Of a stretch of 64,000 nucleotides of DNA, positions 40,300 through 50,636 are shown one piece after another. The stretch's first letter is position 1; the number at the start of each line of letters is the position of its first letter. The stretch is from contig NW_005200690.1 of NCBI RefSeq assembly GCF_000372725.1, positions 62,001 through 126,000 of the forward strand. Direction: 5' to 3'. The translations under genes were made by a program, and so were the position numbers. This DNA is from Emiliania huxleyi CCMP1516. Its lineage: Eukaryota; Haptophyta; Isochrysidales; Noelaerhabdaceae. A model generated the notes under the pieces. It had not been told where the DNA came from. It did not search any database and saw only the letters and a program-made list of their open reading frames with translations.

Positions 40300-40803
40300 G
40301 GTGCGCGCCTGAAGGCCAGCGGAGCGACGCACCTCTTCGTGGCGGCGATGCACCACAGTCAGCGGCTCGCCTTTGAGAAGGGCATCGGCAGCGCTGCCAC
40401 CGTCTTCTGGTACGGCGACGCCGTGGGGCAGCAGGACCAGAGCGTGGCTCAGTAGGAGGCACGGATCGTGGACTTGCTGCTCCTCTCGCGCATGGATGAG
40501 CTCCTCGTTACGACGCATCCACTTTTGGCCACATGGCGCGAGCCATGGCGCTGGCGGCTACTGGCGCGCCCAGCACCTGGTACCAAAAGTGTGTCCCCCC
40601 CCCGTATCGCCGGAGGCCACAGAAGCCAGTCTGCACCTGCGCATCCAATCTGCCACTAGAGCCGAGCGAGGCTTCGAGACGTGCAGCGCTGCGAACCGGT
40701 CTTTGGAAAAGAGCGACCCGTTGGCCTTTGCGCTAGCCAACACACGCGGGATGCTGCCGCCAAGCAAGGACACCAAGGGGCGCGCTCTCGTGCACCTTGG
40801 TTG
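40300..40803 (+). pseudogene. Broken glycosyltransferase (fucosyltransferase-like) C-terminus
   Basis: The frame from about 40310 reads LKASGATHLFVAAMHHSQRL, FEKGIGSAATVFWYGDAVGQ and hits TAG at 40453. It then continues in the same frame with EARIVDLLLLSRMDELLVTTH. A frameshift follows, after which another frame reads STFGHMARAMALAATGAPST. The DLLLLSRxDELxxTxxSTFG block is the C-terminal acceptor/donor loop typical of the alpha-fucosyltransferase/GT-A-like families. There is no start, and further shifts occur towards the 3' end (a last frame runs to 40803), so it is a pseudogene. Unrecognised introns are an alternative for the first break but not for the TAG. Confidence 0.55.
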
Positions 40804-41224
40804 ATGCCGTGCAAGCGGTCGACGAGAAGATACGTGTGTGCGAGCGACGTGTGGGACGCAACACTTCTGAACCGAATCACGAACGCTCATCGCCTGTGCT
40901 TGTCGTCATATGGCTGTGCGGCAACCTGCAGACGCACTGGAGAAGCGGAACGGCGCGATGAGGGCTGCTTTTCCCCGTATCTCGGCGCGGGCTCGGCGGC
41001 TAGGAGGGCGGCGGGCGGAGCCCGAGGAGCCACAGTGCAAAGCGTGCTGCAGATGTTTTCCGCGAGGCGGCATGCGCGCCCGCGAGCGCGTGTGTGTTCC
41101 CGAAGTCGCTCCTGTGAATAACGGTTTCGGTTATACCAGGGGCAGGCCAGTGCTGGCGATTTACTGGTATAGCCCCCCAGAACAATCAAACACTCTACGG
41201 CCAAAACAATCAAATGGTGGTAAG

Positions 41225-41315
41225 ATTTACCACGACTTCTGAGGCAAAATCTGACGGAAAAATCGGAAAAATACCCGGTATTTTCCAGGCATACCCGGGT
41301 TTTCCCAGGTAAAAT
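41225..41315 (+). repeat. Family G fragment
   Basis: CTGAGGCAAAATCTGACGG and ATACCCGGTATTTTCCAGG match the interior of the 27.8 and 34.0 kb copies. Confidence 0.55.
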
Positions 41316-41811
41316 TGACCCTAGGGCGTCCGCCAGCGCGCCGCGCCGCACACCCCGGCGCACAGGAGGCGGCGCCGGCCGCACCTCGGCCGCCTCGGCG
41401 GCGCCCGCGGCACGGGCGCGCCGTCCGCGCGGTCCATCGCCGCATCCCCATCCCCGTGGTCTGCGGCAGCGCCGCCTGCGCCCGCGCCGGCCTGCTCTGG
41501 GACGGCGCGCCACCGCTCGTCGTCCAGCATGAGTGAGTGGTAAATACCACTCATTTACCAGTGAACGGCCGAGCAATATTTCTTCATTACTGTTATTAAT
41601 TAATGCTTTTTGCACGGCTGAGCCCCACCCCCCCTCCCCCGGCCCATTCCCTGCCCTCTCCCGCCACACACTCCGTCAGAGCCCCCTCCCCTCTTGCACA
41701 ACAGGAATTTTGACAATTAAGGTTGCTCCCGGCCCAGTGGGGATTTCGACCTACTCAGTGATCGTCTAAGGGGCCCTAAATGGCCTGCAATGCCATATCT
41801 TTTGTGCCTAG

Positions 41812-42012
41812 GTTGTAGAGCACCTTAAAAAAGTACTATGTCTTGGAGTGAAAAGTTTTTCGAGGAGGTGGGGGTCCGTGGTGAGCCGATTCCCAGATTC
41901 TCCAGATTCCCCCTCGAAAACCGCCCCTTTTAATTCACTGCGGCCGCGTGCTTGCTCGGATTACTTTTCACTCGAGAAGACATAGTAGTTTTTTGGTGTT
42001 ACGGTGCCTACA
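41812..42012. repeat. Imperfect inverted repeat, MITE-like
   Basis: TACTATGTCTTGGAGTG and AAAAGT on the left are answered by ACTTTTCACTC, GAAGACATAGTAG on the right, with further pairing outwards (GTAGAGCACC with GGTGCCTAC). The stem is about 40 bp around a roughly 110-bp loop. No target duplication was identified. Confidence 0.65.
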
Positions 42013-42169
42013 AAAATATCCGAGATCATATGGAGCTGACCACAGGGTTTGCGGCGATCACTGTCCTACCAGCGGGCACAGTGGGCCGCGGACACCCGTG
42101 AATGACCTTAACCAGATCGAGACTGAATCCGAGACGGTGATGGGAGGCGTCTCGGCGGTCTCAGGCCCA

Positions 42170-42404
42170 GTGAGGTAGTGCGCCACCCAGACCATCCCGG
42201 ATCTCCTGCTGAACAAGCTCCTCTTGTAGCTCGATCGGTCACACCGCCATCGCCGTCGGGGAGAGGGGGGACGGCACTGCTTCGGCAGCGTGCACCTCGA
42301 TCCTGTACCGTGTTTGTTATGACCCCCCCCAATGAACACTCCAGTGAGGGTGGGCGAGACGATCGAGGGGTCCCGTACCATGCGGAATCGACCCTATCAT
42401 ACAA
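42170..42404 (-). repeat. Family I repeat, uninterrupted copy
   Basis: Matches 58104-58312 in inverted orientation over about 200 bp (ACGATCGAGGGGTCCCGTAC, GAGCTACAAGAGGA-type strings). It represents the pre-insertion state for the TIR element at 34.3 kb. Confidence 0.8.
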
Positions 42405-42949
42405 GTGCTCAAGTGCTCAAGTAAATCGCCAGCACTGGGGCAGGCGGGCGCAGGGGTGAACTCTGCAACAGAGCCCACAACAGCTCTGCATGTTTCCACT
42501 AGAGGGACCCTATTGCAATGTATCTTGGTGCTGTGGAGAAGCTGTGCCCACAGCCCCACACAACTGCTTGCCACCAAACTCTGTGATTTTTCCAAAACGA
42601 TTCGATTCCACCGGTCCAGACCCACACGACTCACGAGACTCGCGCGAGGACAGCAGACAACCAAACGCGCGACAGGACCGCCGCGGACCTATGTGCTCCA
42701 TGAGAGAATATATCCGATTATACAACGCCATCATATCATGTATCAAGCCCTCTCCCCGGAATCGTCTAGGCACACTGCGTTACGACGAAGACTACTCTCA
42801 CAGCTAATCCACCCACGCAGCCCGACTGGGGCTGCGCGGGTGCACTAAAAACGACGACACACAAAATAGAGCGCGCCCCTTGCCACCCTGCAAGGAGCCA
42901 CACACGTCACGCTTCTCGGACAAAGCGAGGTGGGCGATCCCCTACGCGC

Positions 42950-44173
42950 TCACACCTGCTTCGCCCCCGCGTCGAAGAGCGCCGCCGGCGGAGCGCTCTT
43001 GTAGCGCCGCCGCAAGTGCAGCGAGACGGCGGCCACCAGGACGAGGCAGGCGGCGTTCGCGGCGGCGAGGACCACGAAGAGGGACTCGTGGCCGAGGCTG
43101 GTGTGGCGCATGACGAGCGCGACGAGGTTGGGCAGGGTCATGTGCCCCAGCGAGCACGCGAACTGCATCGCCGACACGATTGGCGCCGACATGAGCCCGT
43201 GGCCCGCCAGCAGCGACATGACGTTCGAGTAGAGCGCGCAGACGCCGACGCCGGCGCCGACGGTGGCGGCCCAGAGCACTCTCTCCGAGGAGGGGTCGCA
43301 GAGCACGAGAAGGGCCGAGGCCACCTCGAGGACGAGGCTCGGCAGCAGCAGGCCCTCGGGAGGCAGCGCCGCCGCCAGCGGCACAGCGCCCAGCCGGCCG
43401 CACGTGAAGGAGCTCCAGTAGACGGCGGTCAGGTAGGCTGCCTCCGTCGGCGGCATGCCCACCCGCGCGGTGGCATACTCGTAGCACCACGCGCCAAACG
43501 CAATCTCGCTCCCCACGCCCAGCGCGAGCACCACCATCAGCGGGCCAACCACGACCCACGTGCGGCCGCGGCCGCCTCCGCCTCCGCCTCCGCCACCCTT
43601 GGCGTCCTTGGGGCGGGGCGGGCTCGGCAGGCAGGCGGCCGAGAGGGCCACACCCGCCGCGGCGAGCCCTAGGGCGGGGAAGACGCGCAGCCCATCGCCG
43701 AGGCGCCGCTCGGCCGCCACAAACAGCAGAGGCACGCCGCCCGACCCGAGCCCGAAGCAGGCGTTTACCAGGTTGACCCACGGGCCGAGGTTCCGGCCAG
43801 CGTGCAGCCACGCGAGCAATGTGTTGGCGCAGCCAGAAAAGGAGCCAAGGAGGCCGCCCACCGCGAAGTAGAGGATGGTCACCTCTCTGATGCTGCCGCA
43901 GAGCCACACGCCGAAGAGTGAGACGCCGATGCTGGCCGAGAGGACGCAGAGCACGATGTGGCCGGGCAGCCGGCCGAGCAGCAGCGGTATCAGCAGCGCG
44001 CCCGCGGCGGCGCCGGCGCCCTCAGCGGAGAGGATGGATCCGACCGAAGAGACATCCGTGCGGAGCTTGGACGCGAGCGACGGCCCGGCCGGGCCGACGA
44101 CATTGACGCCCGCGCCCTGGAGGCCCACGCACGCGCAGTAAAGCGCAGTGCAGAGCGCGGCGTAGAGCCTCAT
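42950..44173 (-). CDS. MFS transporter (MFSD4/FucP-like)
   Basis: The intronless 407-residue protein has about twelve hydrophobic segments in two halves, separated by a Gly/Arg-rich loop (KDAKGGGGGGGGGRGR, near residues 190-205). The N-terminal half includes VNVVGPAGPSLASKL and an LGRLPGH loop between helices 2 and 3. The second half opens with VVGPLMVVLALGVGSEIAFG followed by AWCYEYA, typical of the MFSD4/NaGLT1 and FucP branch of sugar-type transporters. Substrate is unknown. Start at ATG 44173 gives a first helix without a cleavable leader. Confidence 0.88.
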   Translation of the reverse strand: MRLYAALCTALYCACVGLQGAGVNVVGPAGPSLASKLRTDVSSVGSILSAEGAGAAAGALLIPLLLGRLPGHIVLCVLSASIGVSLFGVWLCGSIREVTILYFAVGGLLGSFSGCANTLLAWLHAGRNLGPWVNLVNACFGLGSGGVPLLFVAAERRLGDGLRVFPALGLAAAGVALSAACLPSPPRPKDAKGGGGGGGGGRGRTWVVVGPLMVVLALGVGSEIAFGAWCYEYATARVGMPPTEAAYLTAVYWSSFTCGRLGAVPLAAALPPEGLLLPSLVLEVASALLVLCDPSSERVLWAATVGAGVGVCALYSNVMSLLAGHGLMSAPIVSAMQFACSLGHMTLPNLVALVMRHTSLGHESLFVVLAAANAACLVLVAAVSLHLRRRYKSAPPAALFDAGAKQV

Positions 44174-44317
44174 CTACGGTTGTAGGAGGAAGACAAAGCG
44201 GCGGCGTCCCGGGAATTGGGCAGCGTACCACCGGCTCTTAACCTCCCGACGTCATTGAGCGTCCCCAGCTGCGGTGCTCACTCAGCCCTACTCCGCAAGC
44301 CGAGCCCTCGGTGTTCA

Positions 44318-44557
44318 CAGCCTTGTTATTGAGAAGAAAATACCTGGTATGGCGCTGTGCGCTGGCCTGTGAGAGGTTGAGGTGCGAGCCCTGGAGGCCC
44401 TGGGGATGGGGGGAGACTACCCGCGGGCTTAGAAGGCCCGCGCGCAGGGGGGTGGGGCATTGAGACCGGTTCACAGCCTTGTTCTTGAGAAGAAAATACG
44501 TTATCTGTGCGCTGGTCTGTGAGAGGTTGAGGTGCGAGCCCTGGAGGCCCTGGGAAT
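44318..44557 (-). repeat. Family H, tandem full and partial copies
   Basis: TTCACAGCCTTGTTATTGAG starts the first copy at 44314. A shorter repeat starts at 44468. The first copy shows the sequence that transposons interrupt at 44.63 and 45.70 kb. Confidence 0.75.
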
Positions 44558-44629
44558 TCACACAAAAACACAACCCCGGCCAAGACGCACAAGCTCAGAC
44601 AGTCGAGAAAGGGATAGACAGCAACGGTG

Positions 44630-45689
44630 TTCACAGTAGGGTGCCCACAGGGCCCAAAAAAAGAAAGTAAAAAAGAAATGGGCCAACCCCGATCGCAGCA
44701 CTTCGTGTTGGCCAGTCGAGAAATTGAGAGTGTGACTAGGAGGGTGGGACGCTGGGGATTCTCAAAGGTATACCCTTGGAATGGCCGGATCCAGCCTTAA
44801 AAGTACGAGATCGCGCGCGCGCTTCGCGCGCTGCACCACCTATTCTCCGCGGCTGTGTGACGACGCGTGCCGTGTGCCAGCAGAGTTGGGCGCGCGCGGC
44901 GCGACGGCGCCCGCGAGGGAAGGCGCGGGTGCAGCGGCCGCCGGCGGCCGTACCGCCCGCCAGCCGGCGCAGCAGCGGCCAGCGCAGCGGCCGCCGGCGC
45001 AGCAGCCAGATCAGCCGGTACGCGCCTTGCGAGGCGAGTACTGCCGCCCGGCAGCCTTGAGGCGGCCGGGCGGCAGTACTCGTTCGAACTTTGCGAGCCG
45101 TGCGCGCGCCGAGGCGCGCGCGGCGCGCGCCCGCCCGGCTGCCAGTAGGAGGCGGCGCAATATGTGGCCTATAGTACAGCCCTTGAGGAGGAGGAAGAGG
45201 CTGGCTGGCAGTGCTGTATGCCGCCGAGGGGCAGTTTTGGGGTGCTGACCCACGCCCAGGGGGCTGCAGAACGCGTCCGCAGCCGGGACAACCCGCCCCC
45301 CCAGCCGAGGCCGGTCGAAGCCCACTTGAGTGCAGCCATGAGGAGTCCTCTTGGTGCTCCTGGCGCCCGTTGGAATGGCGAGCGCGCGCCGATGGGGGGG
45401 GGGGGGGGGTCTTGCTTGCTCCACACCGAGCGCCATCGGTCCGGACCGGTGCCTCCACCGAGGGGTGGCCTGCACAAGGTCTGAGCCGCGGGCGCTCGGC
45501 GCCAAGTGCAGTGTCACGCTCGCACGCGAAGGGGACACAATGGGGAACCCTCGTTTCCTAGTCACTCGGTCCCCCAACGGAAGGGGCCTCTCTCCTATTG
45601 AAACATTCCAACATCAGATTTGCCTCGTGCGTCCCTTTTTGAGGAGGAAAGCTATTTTCTTTTGGGTCCTGTGGGCACCCTATTCACAG
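44630..45689. mobile_element. Complete non-autonomous hAT-like element (family F)
   Basis: The TIR TAGGGTGCCCACAGG starts at 44637 and its complement ends at 45682, with one mismatch seen further in. TTCACAG flanks both sides (44630-44636, 45683-45689). The join of the flanks reproduces family H (GTGTTCACAGCCTTGTTATT at 44.31 kb). Length is 1046 bp. The interior is Ala/Arg/Pro-coding GC-rich DNA with a G-run and an internal inverted repeat at 45035-45085 (GCGAGTACTGCCGCCCGG). No transposase is encoded. Confidence 0.8.
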
Positions 45690-45701
45690 CCTTGTTATTG
45701 A

Positions 45702-46409
45702 CTGAGGGAGGGTGTAGAGGATGTAGAGTGTAGAGCGCTGTAGAGCTGTAGAGATGTAGAGCGCTCTGGAGCGCTGTAGAGCTGTAGAGCTCTACATTCG
45801 GCGCGGGACAGAGCGATGCAGATGTAGAGCGATGTAGAGCGCGATTTTGCTGTAGAGTTTGTTGTAGAGGCTCTACAGCAAAACCGCCGGGGAGGCAGTG
45901 ACTCAAAGAGGTCGAGCCGCACTAATGGGGTGTCTCCGAGCTTACTGGAGCTCTGATCATGATGGACGGCCCTGACTATCCCTGACACACAGAGAGTCAC
46001 TCTGACGGCACACAACACCCTATGACTGCGTCATGACCAGCCTGCCATGCGTCGCCGGTGCCGCATTCGTCGCAGTGCTTCTTTAGCAGGCGGTGGACTG
46101 TCGGCTGCGAGGACGGTCGCATTTGCGCGAGGCGAGGCGAGCATTCAGACGCGTTGCATGCGCCATGACTCGCGCCAGCGCGTGCGGGAGCTCCTGGCTG
46201 AGCGTTGAGTCCAGGCGAGTTGCGCTGGCCACGATCGCTACGCCGAGCCGAGCTGACGCGCCGAGGCGCCGGCCAGTCGCAGCCGTAAGGCATGCCACAG
46301 CAGCAGAGGCAACTGCCACCCATTGGGCGGGCAGACAGAAGGCCAGGGCAGCACTGGCAAGTGCAACGCGCCTCATGTCGGAGAGCGACCGTGTGCCTCG
46401 TTCGGCGCG
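45702..46409 (-). mobile_element. Partial second copy of the TGTAGAG element
   Basis: It begins CTGAGGGAGGGTGTAGAGG 12 bp beyond the hAT-like element and includes the repeat array, a 200-bp spacer and the small ORF. The outer TIR of the other side is missing. It is inserted in the same family H sequence as the hAT-like element. Confidence 0.7.
46083..46376 (-). CDS. Small 97-residue protein, second copy
   Basis: Paralogue of the ORF at 34574-34867, with an intact frame (MRRVALASAALAFCLPAQWV at the start). The few differences are missense and fall both in the leader and in the mature part. It lacks any known domain. Confidence 0.4.
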   Translation of the reverse strand: MRRVALASAALAFCLPAQWVAVASAAVACLTAATGRRLGASARLGVAIVASATRLDSTLSQELPHALARVMAHATRLNARLASRKCDRPRSRQSTAC

Positions 46410-46689
46410 CGGGGTGCGTCGTGCCGCGAGTGGAGCGAGAGGCTCGAGGCGCGCGGCTGTCGGTCAACCCTGCGGCGCATGCGCGCCGCCAAGGCTGCTC
46501 GACAGGCGACTGGACTGGCATTGTGGCGACGCGGTCGCCGTTACTCCAACTTTGCTTTGCCGATCAAAAGCGCCCGTCCTTTGCTTTTTAGCCGCCGAAA
46601 TTTAGCGTGCTGTTTTTTCTTTATAGGCGAATGCAACTTCCAAGCTGCGTATTCTTGTATTATCGTCGAGTAGTACAGGTACTGCGTGG

Positions 46690-47013
46690 GGGCGGTACGT
46701 ATTGCCGTATCACTAGCTCCGAGTAGAGGGGGCGTGCTGCAGTTAAGGGGAAACCTGGTACGCGGGGCTAACCCTCGGAGAGTATTCTCGTATTACTAGC
46801 TCTGAGTAGAGGGTGCGTTCTGCTGCTAGGGGAAACCCGGAGCGCGGAGCTATCCCTCGGAGACCCGTGTTATGGCCCTGCGACCGCGCACCCCCGGGGC
46901 TAGGGCTCTCTAGCCCGTAACCCGATGCCGATCATCCGGCCCGCTGGGTGCGCTTCTGAGCTCCCCGGCCCTGGATGTGAGGTTACCGACTGCACTCCAA
47001 GTGCTCCAAAGCG
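46690..47013 (-). repeat. Family B copy with upstream extension
   Basis: The uninterrupted B body is at 46862-47013. Upstream, 46690-46800 has two tandem variants of CTAGCTCCGAGTAGAGGG with GGGGAAACC, also found beside the B copy at 58.5 kb, so the full family B unit is at least 300 bp. Confidence 0.65.
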
Positions 47014-47046
47014 GACAAAACAAGAATATAACGCACTCTCTCACAT

Positions 47047-47112
47047 GATGACAAGCAGGTGGGGACCCTGTCCTCCTCCCACCCTGGCGCAGCCTGTTTT
47101 CTTTCTTTCTTT
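47047..47112 (-). repeat. Family A copy, GGTCCCCACC variant
   Basis: Inverted copy of the variant with CAGGTGGGGACCCTGTCC and a TTTCTTTCTTTC tail. It lies 34 bp from family B. Confidence 0.65.
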
Positions 47113-47349
47113 AAGCGATCCCACGACAGCGTCTGTGGGGATTACATGATGCGTACATGAAGGGTGGAGGCTGGAGGGGCCGTCCGCGGAACTAGGCGGC
47201 ACGGGCACCCTCCACTGTGGCCGAGCGTAAGAAGCCGTGTGTGTGTGTTTGTGTGTGTGAGAGAGAGAGTTGTTTTGTGTGCGTGTGTGAAGCCGTTGGC
47301 CGTTTGCCTCTTCTTGCCCCAATTGGCACGCGCAGGAGTGTTGACCCAG

Positions 47350-47570
47350 GAAAAGAAAGAAAGAATTAGACAACCCAAGGGAGGGATGGGAGGACGGCAC
47401 GCCGCCACCACACACACAGGGATTTTAAGGAGAGGGGTGTGATGCGCTAGCCGTCGCCCACCCTTGGGCGTCCGCCTCTTCCTATCAGCTATCTCTCTTC
47501 GCAGTCCCTCGCCGATTCTCGCTGCAACCTTCATGCCACCTCGCGGTCGTCCCACTCTCGTCGTTCTTCG
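47350..47570 (+). repeat. Family A followed by family J
   Basis: A standard A copy (47350-47428) is joined directly to J (TGATGCGCTAGCCGTCGCCC, then CAACCTTCATGCCACCTCGC). The same order A-J occurs at 15.0 kb. Confidence 0.7.
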
Positions 47571-47644
47571 TTTTGACCCAGGTGGTATCTACATCGGCAG
47601 TTTTCAAAAATCTTTTGAGCTTAGCCTTCGATGTTATGAAACAA

Positions 47645-47718
47645 CTTGGAGCACTTGGAGTGCAGTCATTAATCGCACATCCAGGGCCGGGGAGCTCAGA
47701 AGCGCACCCAGCGGGCCG
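47645..47718 (+). repeat. Family B, 5' portion
   Basis: GCACTTGGAGTGCAGTCATT to GCACCCAGCGGGCCGGA only; ends 90 bp before the oxygenase start codon. Confidence 0.65.
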
Positions 47719-47806
47719 GAAGAAAAATTTTTTTTGTCCACCGCTCGGCCCTGACACCCTGGGCGACACCGACAACCGCGAGCAACCCGTGGAATACGTG
47801 GTGTAT

Positions 47807-49155
47807 ATGCTGCTACTCCTGCCAGCGGCGGCCACCGCTACCGGCCGCTCAGACGAGCCGGCTCCAGTGCTCTACTTCCCTGCCGCCTTCACTGCCGCCG
47901 AGTGCAGCAGCATCGCGCGCATCTTCACCGAGGGCGCCTCTCTCGAGGTCGACGAGCGCAGCATACCCAACCTGCCGAGGATGGCGGACGACTACGGCGT
48001 CGCACGGCTCAACCGCTTCGACGAGGGCGGCAGGCTGCAGGCGGCCGGCGCGCTCGACTGGGTGTACGAGCGGGTCGCGGCGCACCTGTCGCCGGCGATG
48101 GCGACGCGAGTGCTGGGCGGGCACGGGGGTGGGGGCGAGCGGTCGAGCACGGCGCAGAGGCTCGGCTCGCTGGTCGAGTTTAGTCTGATGCACGAGTTTG
48201 ACGAGAGGCACTCGCGCTTCGACTGGTGCGTCCGCCCGCCTCGCGCCTCAACCCGCGCGCCTCGCGTCCTCCGCCCGCCTCGCGACCACCCGGGGCCCGT
48301 GCCCCACGACGCACACACGCGCCTCGCCTCTGCAGGCACGTCGACACGAAGCCGCGCGACGGCACTCGCCGCACCTTCAACGTCAACGTGATGCTCTCTG
48401 CCGGCGGAGACTACTCTGGCGGCGAGCTGCGGCTCGGCGCGCAGACCTTTCCTAGACCTTTCCAAGACCGTTCCTGGAACCTTCCTGCAACAGGCGAGCT
48501 GCGGCTCGGCGCGCAGACGCTCCGCCCGCAGCAGGGCGACCTCTACCTCTACGCGGCGTCGCTGCCGCACGCGGTGGCGCGGGTGTCGGGCGGGAGGAGA
48601 CGCACGCTCGTCGTCGCGCTGCGGCAGGGGCGGGGCGAGGAGGCGGCGGCGGCGGCGGAGGCGGGAGTGGCGGCGGCGGAGGCGGAAGTGGCGGCGGCGG
48701 GGGCGGAAGTGGCGGCCAGGCCGGACGCGCCCCTCGAGCGAGCCGCGTACTGGGCGGAGACTGCGGAGGCGTATGCGGCGCTCCTCTCGCCCGGGGGAGG
48801 GCTCGCGACGGAGCCAAAGGTGCACCTCCTGCACGGCGAGTTCCTCGAGGCGCTCGGCGCACCCGACGCGGCTCGCGGCGCGTTTTGCTCCTCGTACCGC
48901 GCGTCGGGCGAGGCGCACGCCTACGCCGAGGCCTTCATGGCGGACGGCGTGGCGGCGCTCTCGGACGCGGCGCAGCCGTCGCCGCTGCAGCGGCACGAGC
49001 TTGCGCTGTCGTACCTCGGCATGGCGCACTGCATCGCGCCCGCCACGCCCGAGCTGGAGGAGGGGCTCGCCGCGGTGCGGAGGGCGAGGGACGCGCTGCT
49101 GCGGGGCGCGGACGGGCCACCCGGCGAGGAGGGCACCGTCAAGCAGGAGCTGTGA
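47807..49155 (+). CDS. 2-oxoglutarate/Fe(II)-dependent oxygenase (prolyl-hydroxylase-like)
   Basis: Exon 1 is 47807-48225. A 110-nt GT-AG intron (donor GTGCGTCC, acceptor CTCTGCAG) joins HSRFDW to HVDTKPRDG, creating the HxD iron motif. The second half follows (FNVNVMLSAGGDYSGGELRL, LPHAVARVSGGRRRTLVVAL), with the distal His and the Arg that binds 2-oxoglutarate. The frame gives 412 residues. It includes a 72-bp piece (48422-48493) that is probably a GC-AG intron, because splicing it removes a duplicated GELRLGAQT, leaving 388. MLLLLPAAATATG is a likely signal peptide. The C-terminal 150 residues are helical and Ala/Glu-rich, with no known domain. Substrate unknown. Confidence 0.85.
48421..48518 (+). 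repeat. 26-bp direct repeat bounding a probable 72-nt intron
   Basis: GGCGAGCTGCGGCTCGGCGC plus GCAGAC occurs at 48421-48446 and 48493-48518. Between them lie four 11-nt units of the type CCTTTCCAAGA, and the segment ends CAACAG at the second copy. A GC donor in the first copy and AG before the second copy remove exactly 72 nt. Confidence 0.75.
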
Positions 49156-49254
49156 CGAAGCCACCCTGTGGGACAGCTCCACAGGGTCGCGAGAGCCCCG
49201 CACCAGCTTTTACATGTAGCTAGAGGTTTGAGCCTAGTGAATAACTAAATAAAA

Positions 49255-49340
49255 AAAGGAACAGGTCCCCGCCCGTGCGCGTGCGATCTTTGTGTGCAGG
49301 GTTCTTTGTGAGTGTGGAGTGCGGGTCGGCGACTACGGCC
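49255..49340 (-). repeat. Family K repeat, third copy
   Basis: Inverted copy (AAAGGAACAGGTCCCCGCCC, CAGGGTTCTTTGTG). It sits between the oxygenase and the copia remnant. Confidence 0.75.
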
Positions 49341-49601
49341 CGTACCAACTGAGTACCGTACGGCTTTACGGCTTTAGCGCCGGGGGGGGGGTCGTCCTCC
49401 CGCGATGGGGAGTAGCCGTCTTCCACATTGTCCCTCGGGTCCCTGCTGCTCCTAATCTTTTCGTACATGCGCCTACCCCACTACGGGTAGCCCATTCACG
49501 CGCTCCGTTGCTAATAATAACCGCCGATTAGTTTCGTATATCAATTAGTCCGTGCGTCCCTTCATTTCGTGGGGGGAGTTCCTTCGTATTGTTCGAATCC
49601 T

Positions 49602-50636
49602 ATGGAGCAAGACGACCTCGGAGACTGGCTCTCACCGCTCTCGCGCAACAGCGAAGCACCGCCCTCTCCATCTCCGCTCGCCGCCCCGCCTGGCACTCCC
49701 CACGCCGGAGTGGGACTGGGAGCGGGTGCGGGTCTTGTGCATGGTAGCTCAGCTACAAACGATCCAGCGCAGCCGCACGCTCAACAGCATACACCCACCG
49801 TCGACCAACATGGTCAGTGGGCGGTGCCTGAGCGAGCAGCACAACACCAGGGAAATCCCCTTATCCCGGGCATCGCCCCAGTCGGAGCGATGCCGCAGCC
49901 CGCAGCAGCCACAGCGTATGGCTGTGGCCAGCCTTTGCCGCAATACAACCTGGGCTCCTGTGCCATCCCAGGTATGGTGGCGCAGCAGCAGTATTGGATG
50001 CCCACCTTTGCGCAGCAGCCTCCGCTGGGCATTCTGCCGGCACGCCAGGGCAGCAGCGCCTCCTGCGGCACCGGGTTTGGCAGCACGCCAGCAGCAGCAC
50101 GGCAAGCAACAACGCACGATGCACTGTGGCGGCAGCAGCCCCCGACGCCACAGATGGCCCACCTGCCTGGACTGGGCATGCCACCAGGGTACCCAGGGTT
50201 CCTGCCGCCTGGCATCCTGCCGCCTGGCAACGCGTACCACGCCTGCGGAGGCGCTGCTCACGCGCCCTGCTACCCAAGCTTTGCGATGCCCAACGGCGGG
50301 GGCCCAACAGGGCTGGCCCCGCAAGCAGCCTGGACCCTGCCTAATGCAGTACCGCAAGCCGCTTGGGCTGCGCCAGCGTGGATACCCGGATGCCACATGG
50401 CAGCGCCACCAGCCGCAGGGAGTTACTGCCAGCCAGCACCGTCAAGCGCAGTGCCGGGCGGGTCCATGCCCCCTGCGCCGACCGCCCCAGCCAACGCACC
50501 CGAGCCCATCTCAAAGGTCAAGGACGCATCGACGCCTGAGGTTGCCGCCCTCAAGCACGTCGCTGGGCTGCGTCGCGACGCGCTACCCGCGCTGCTCTCC
50601 AGATTCCATCGCGACTTGTCGCGGAAGCAGAGGTGA
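49602..50636 (+). CDS. Pro/Gln/Ala-rich gag-like ORF of a copia remnant
   Basis: The frame from ATG 49602 (MEQDDLGDWLSPLSRN) encodes 344 residues. It is dominated by Pro, Gln, Ala and Gly with scattered single cysteines, and no CCHC knuckle. The C-terminal 30 residues (LKHVAGLRRDALPALLSRFH) are helical. The gag identity rests on the integrase-like frame that overlaps its stop codon, so a cellular low-complexity protein cannot be excluded. The TGA at 50634-50636 overlaps the first codon of the next frame. Confidence 0.45.
   Translation: MEQDDLGDWLSPLSRNSEAPPSPSPLAAPPGTPHAGVGLGAGAGLVHGSSATNDPAQPHAQQHTPTVDQHGQWAVPERAAQHQGNPLIPGIAPVGAMPQPAAATAYGCGQPLPQYNLGSCAIPGMVAQQQYWMPTFAQQPPLGILPARQGSSASCGTGFGSTPAAARQATTHDALWRQQPPTPQMAHLPGLGMPPGYPGFLPPGILPPGNAYHACGGAAHAPCYPSFAMPNGGGPTGLAPQAAWTLPNAVPQAAWAAPAWIPGCHMAAPPAAGSYCQPAPSSAVPGGSMPPAPTAPANAPEPISKVKDASTPEVAALKHVAGLRRDALPALLSRFHRDLSRKQR

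Noticed and set aside
47573-47806. Upstream extension of the oxygenase reading frame
   Set aside because: It is encoded by a family B repeat, and the ATG at 47807 provides a good signal peptide.
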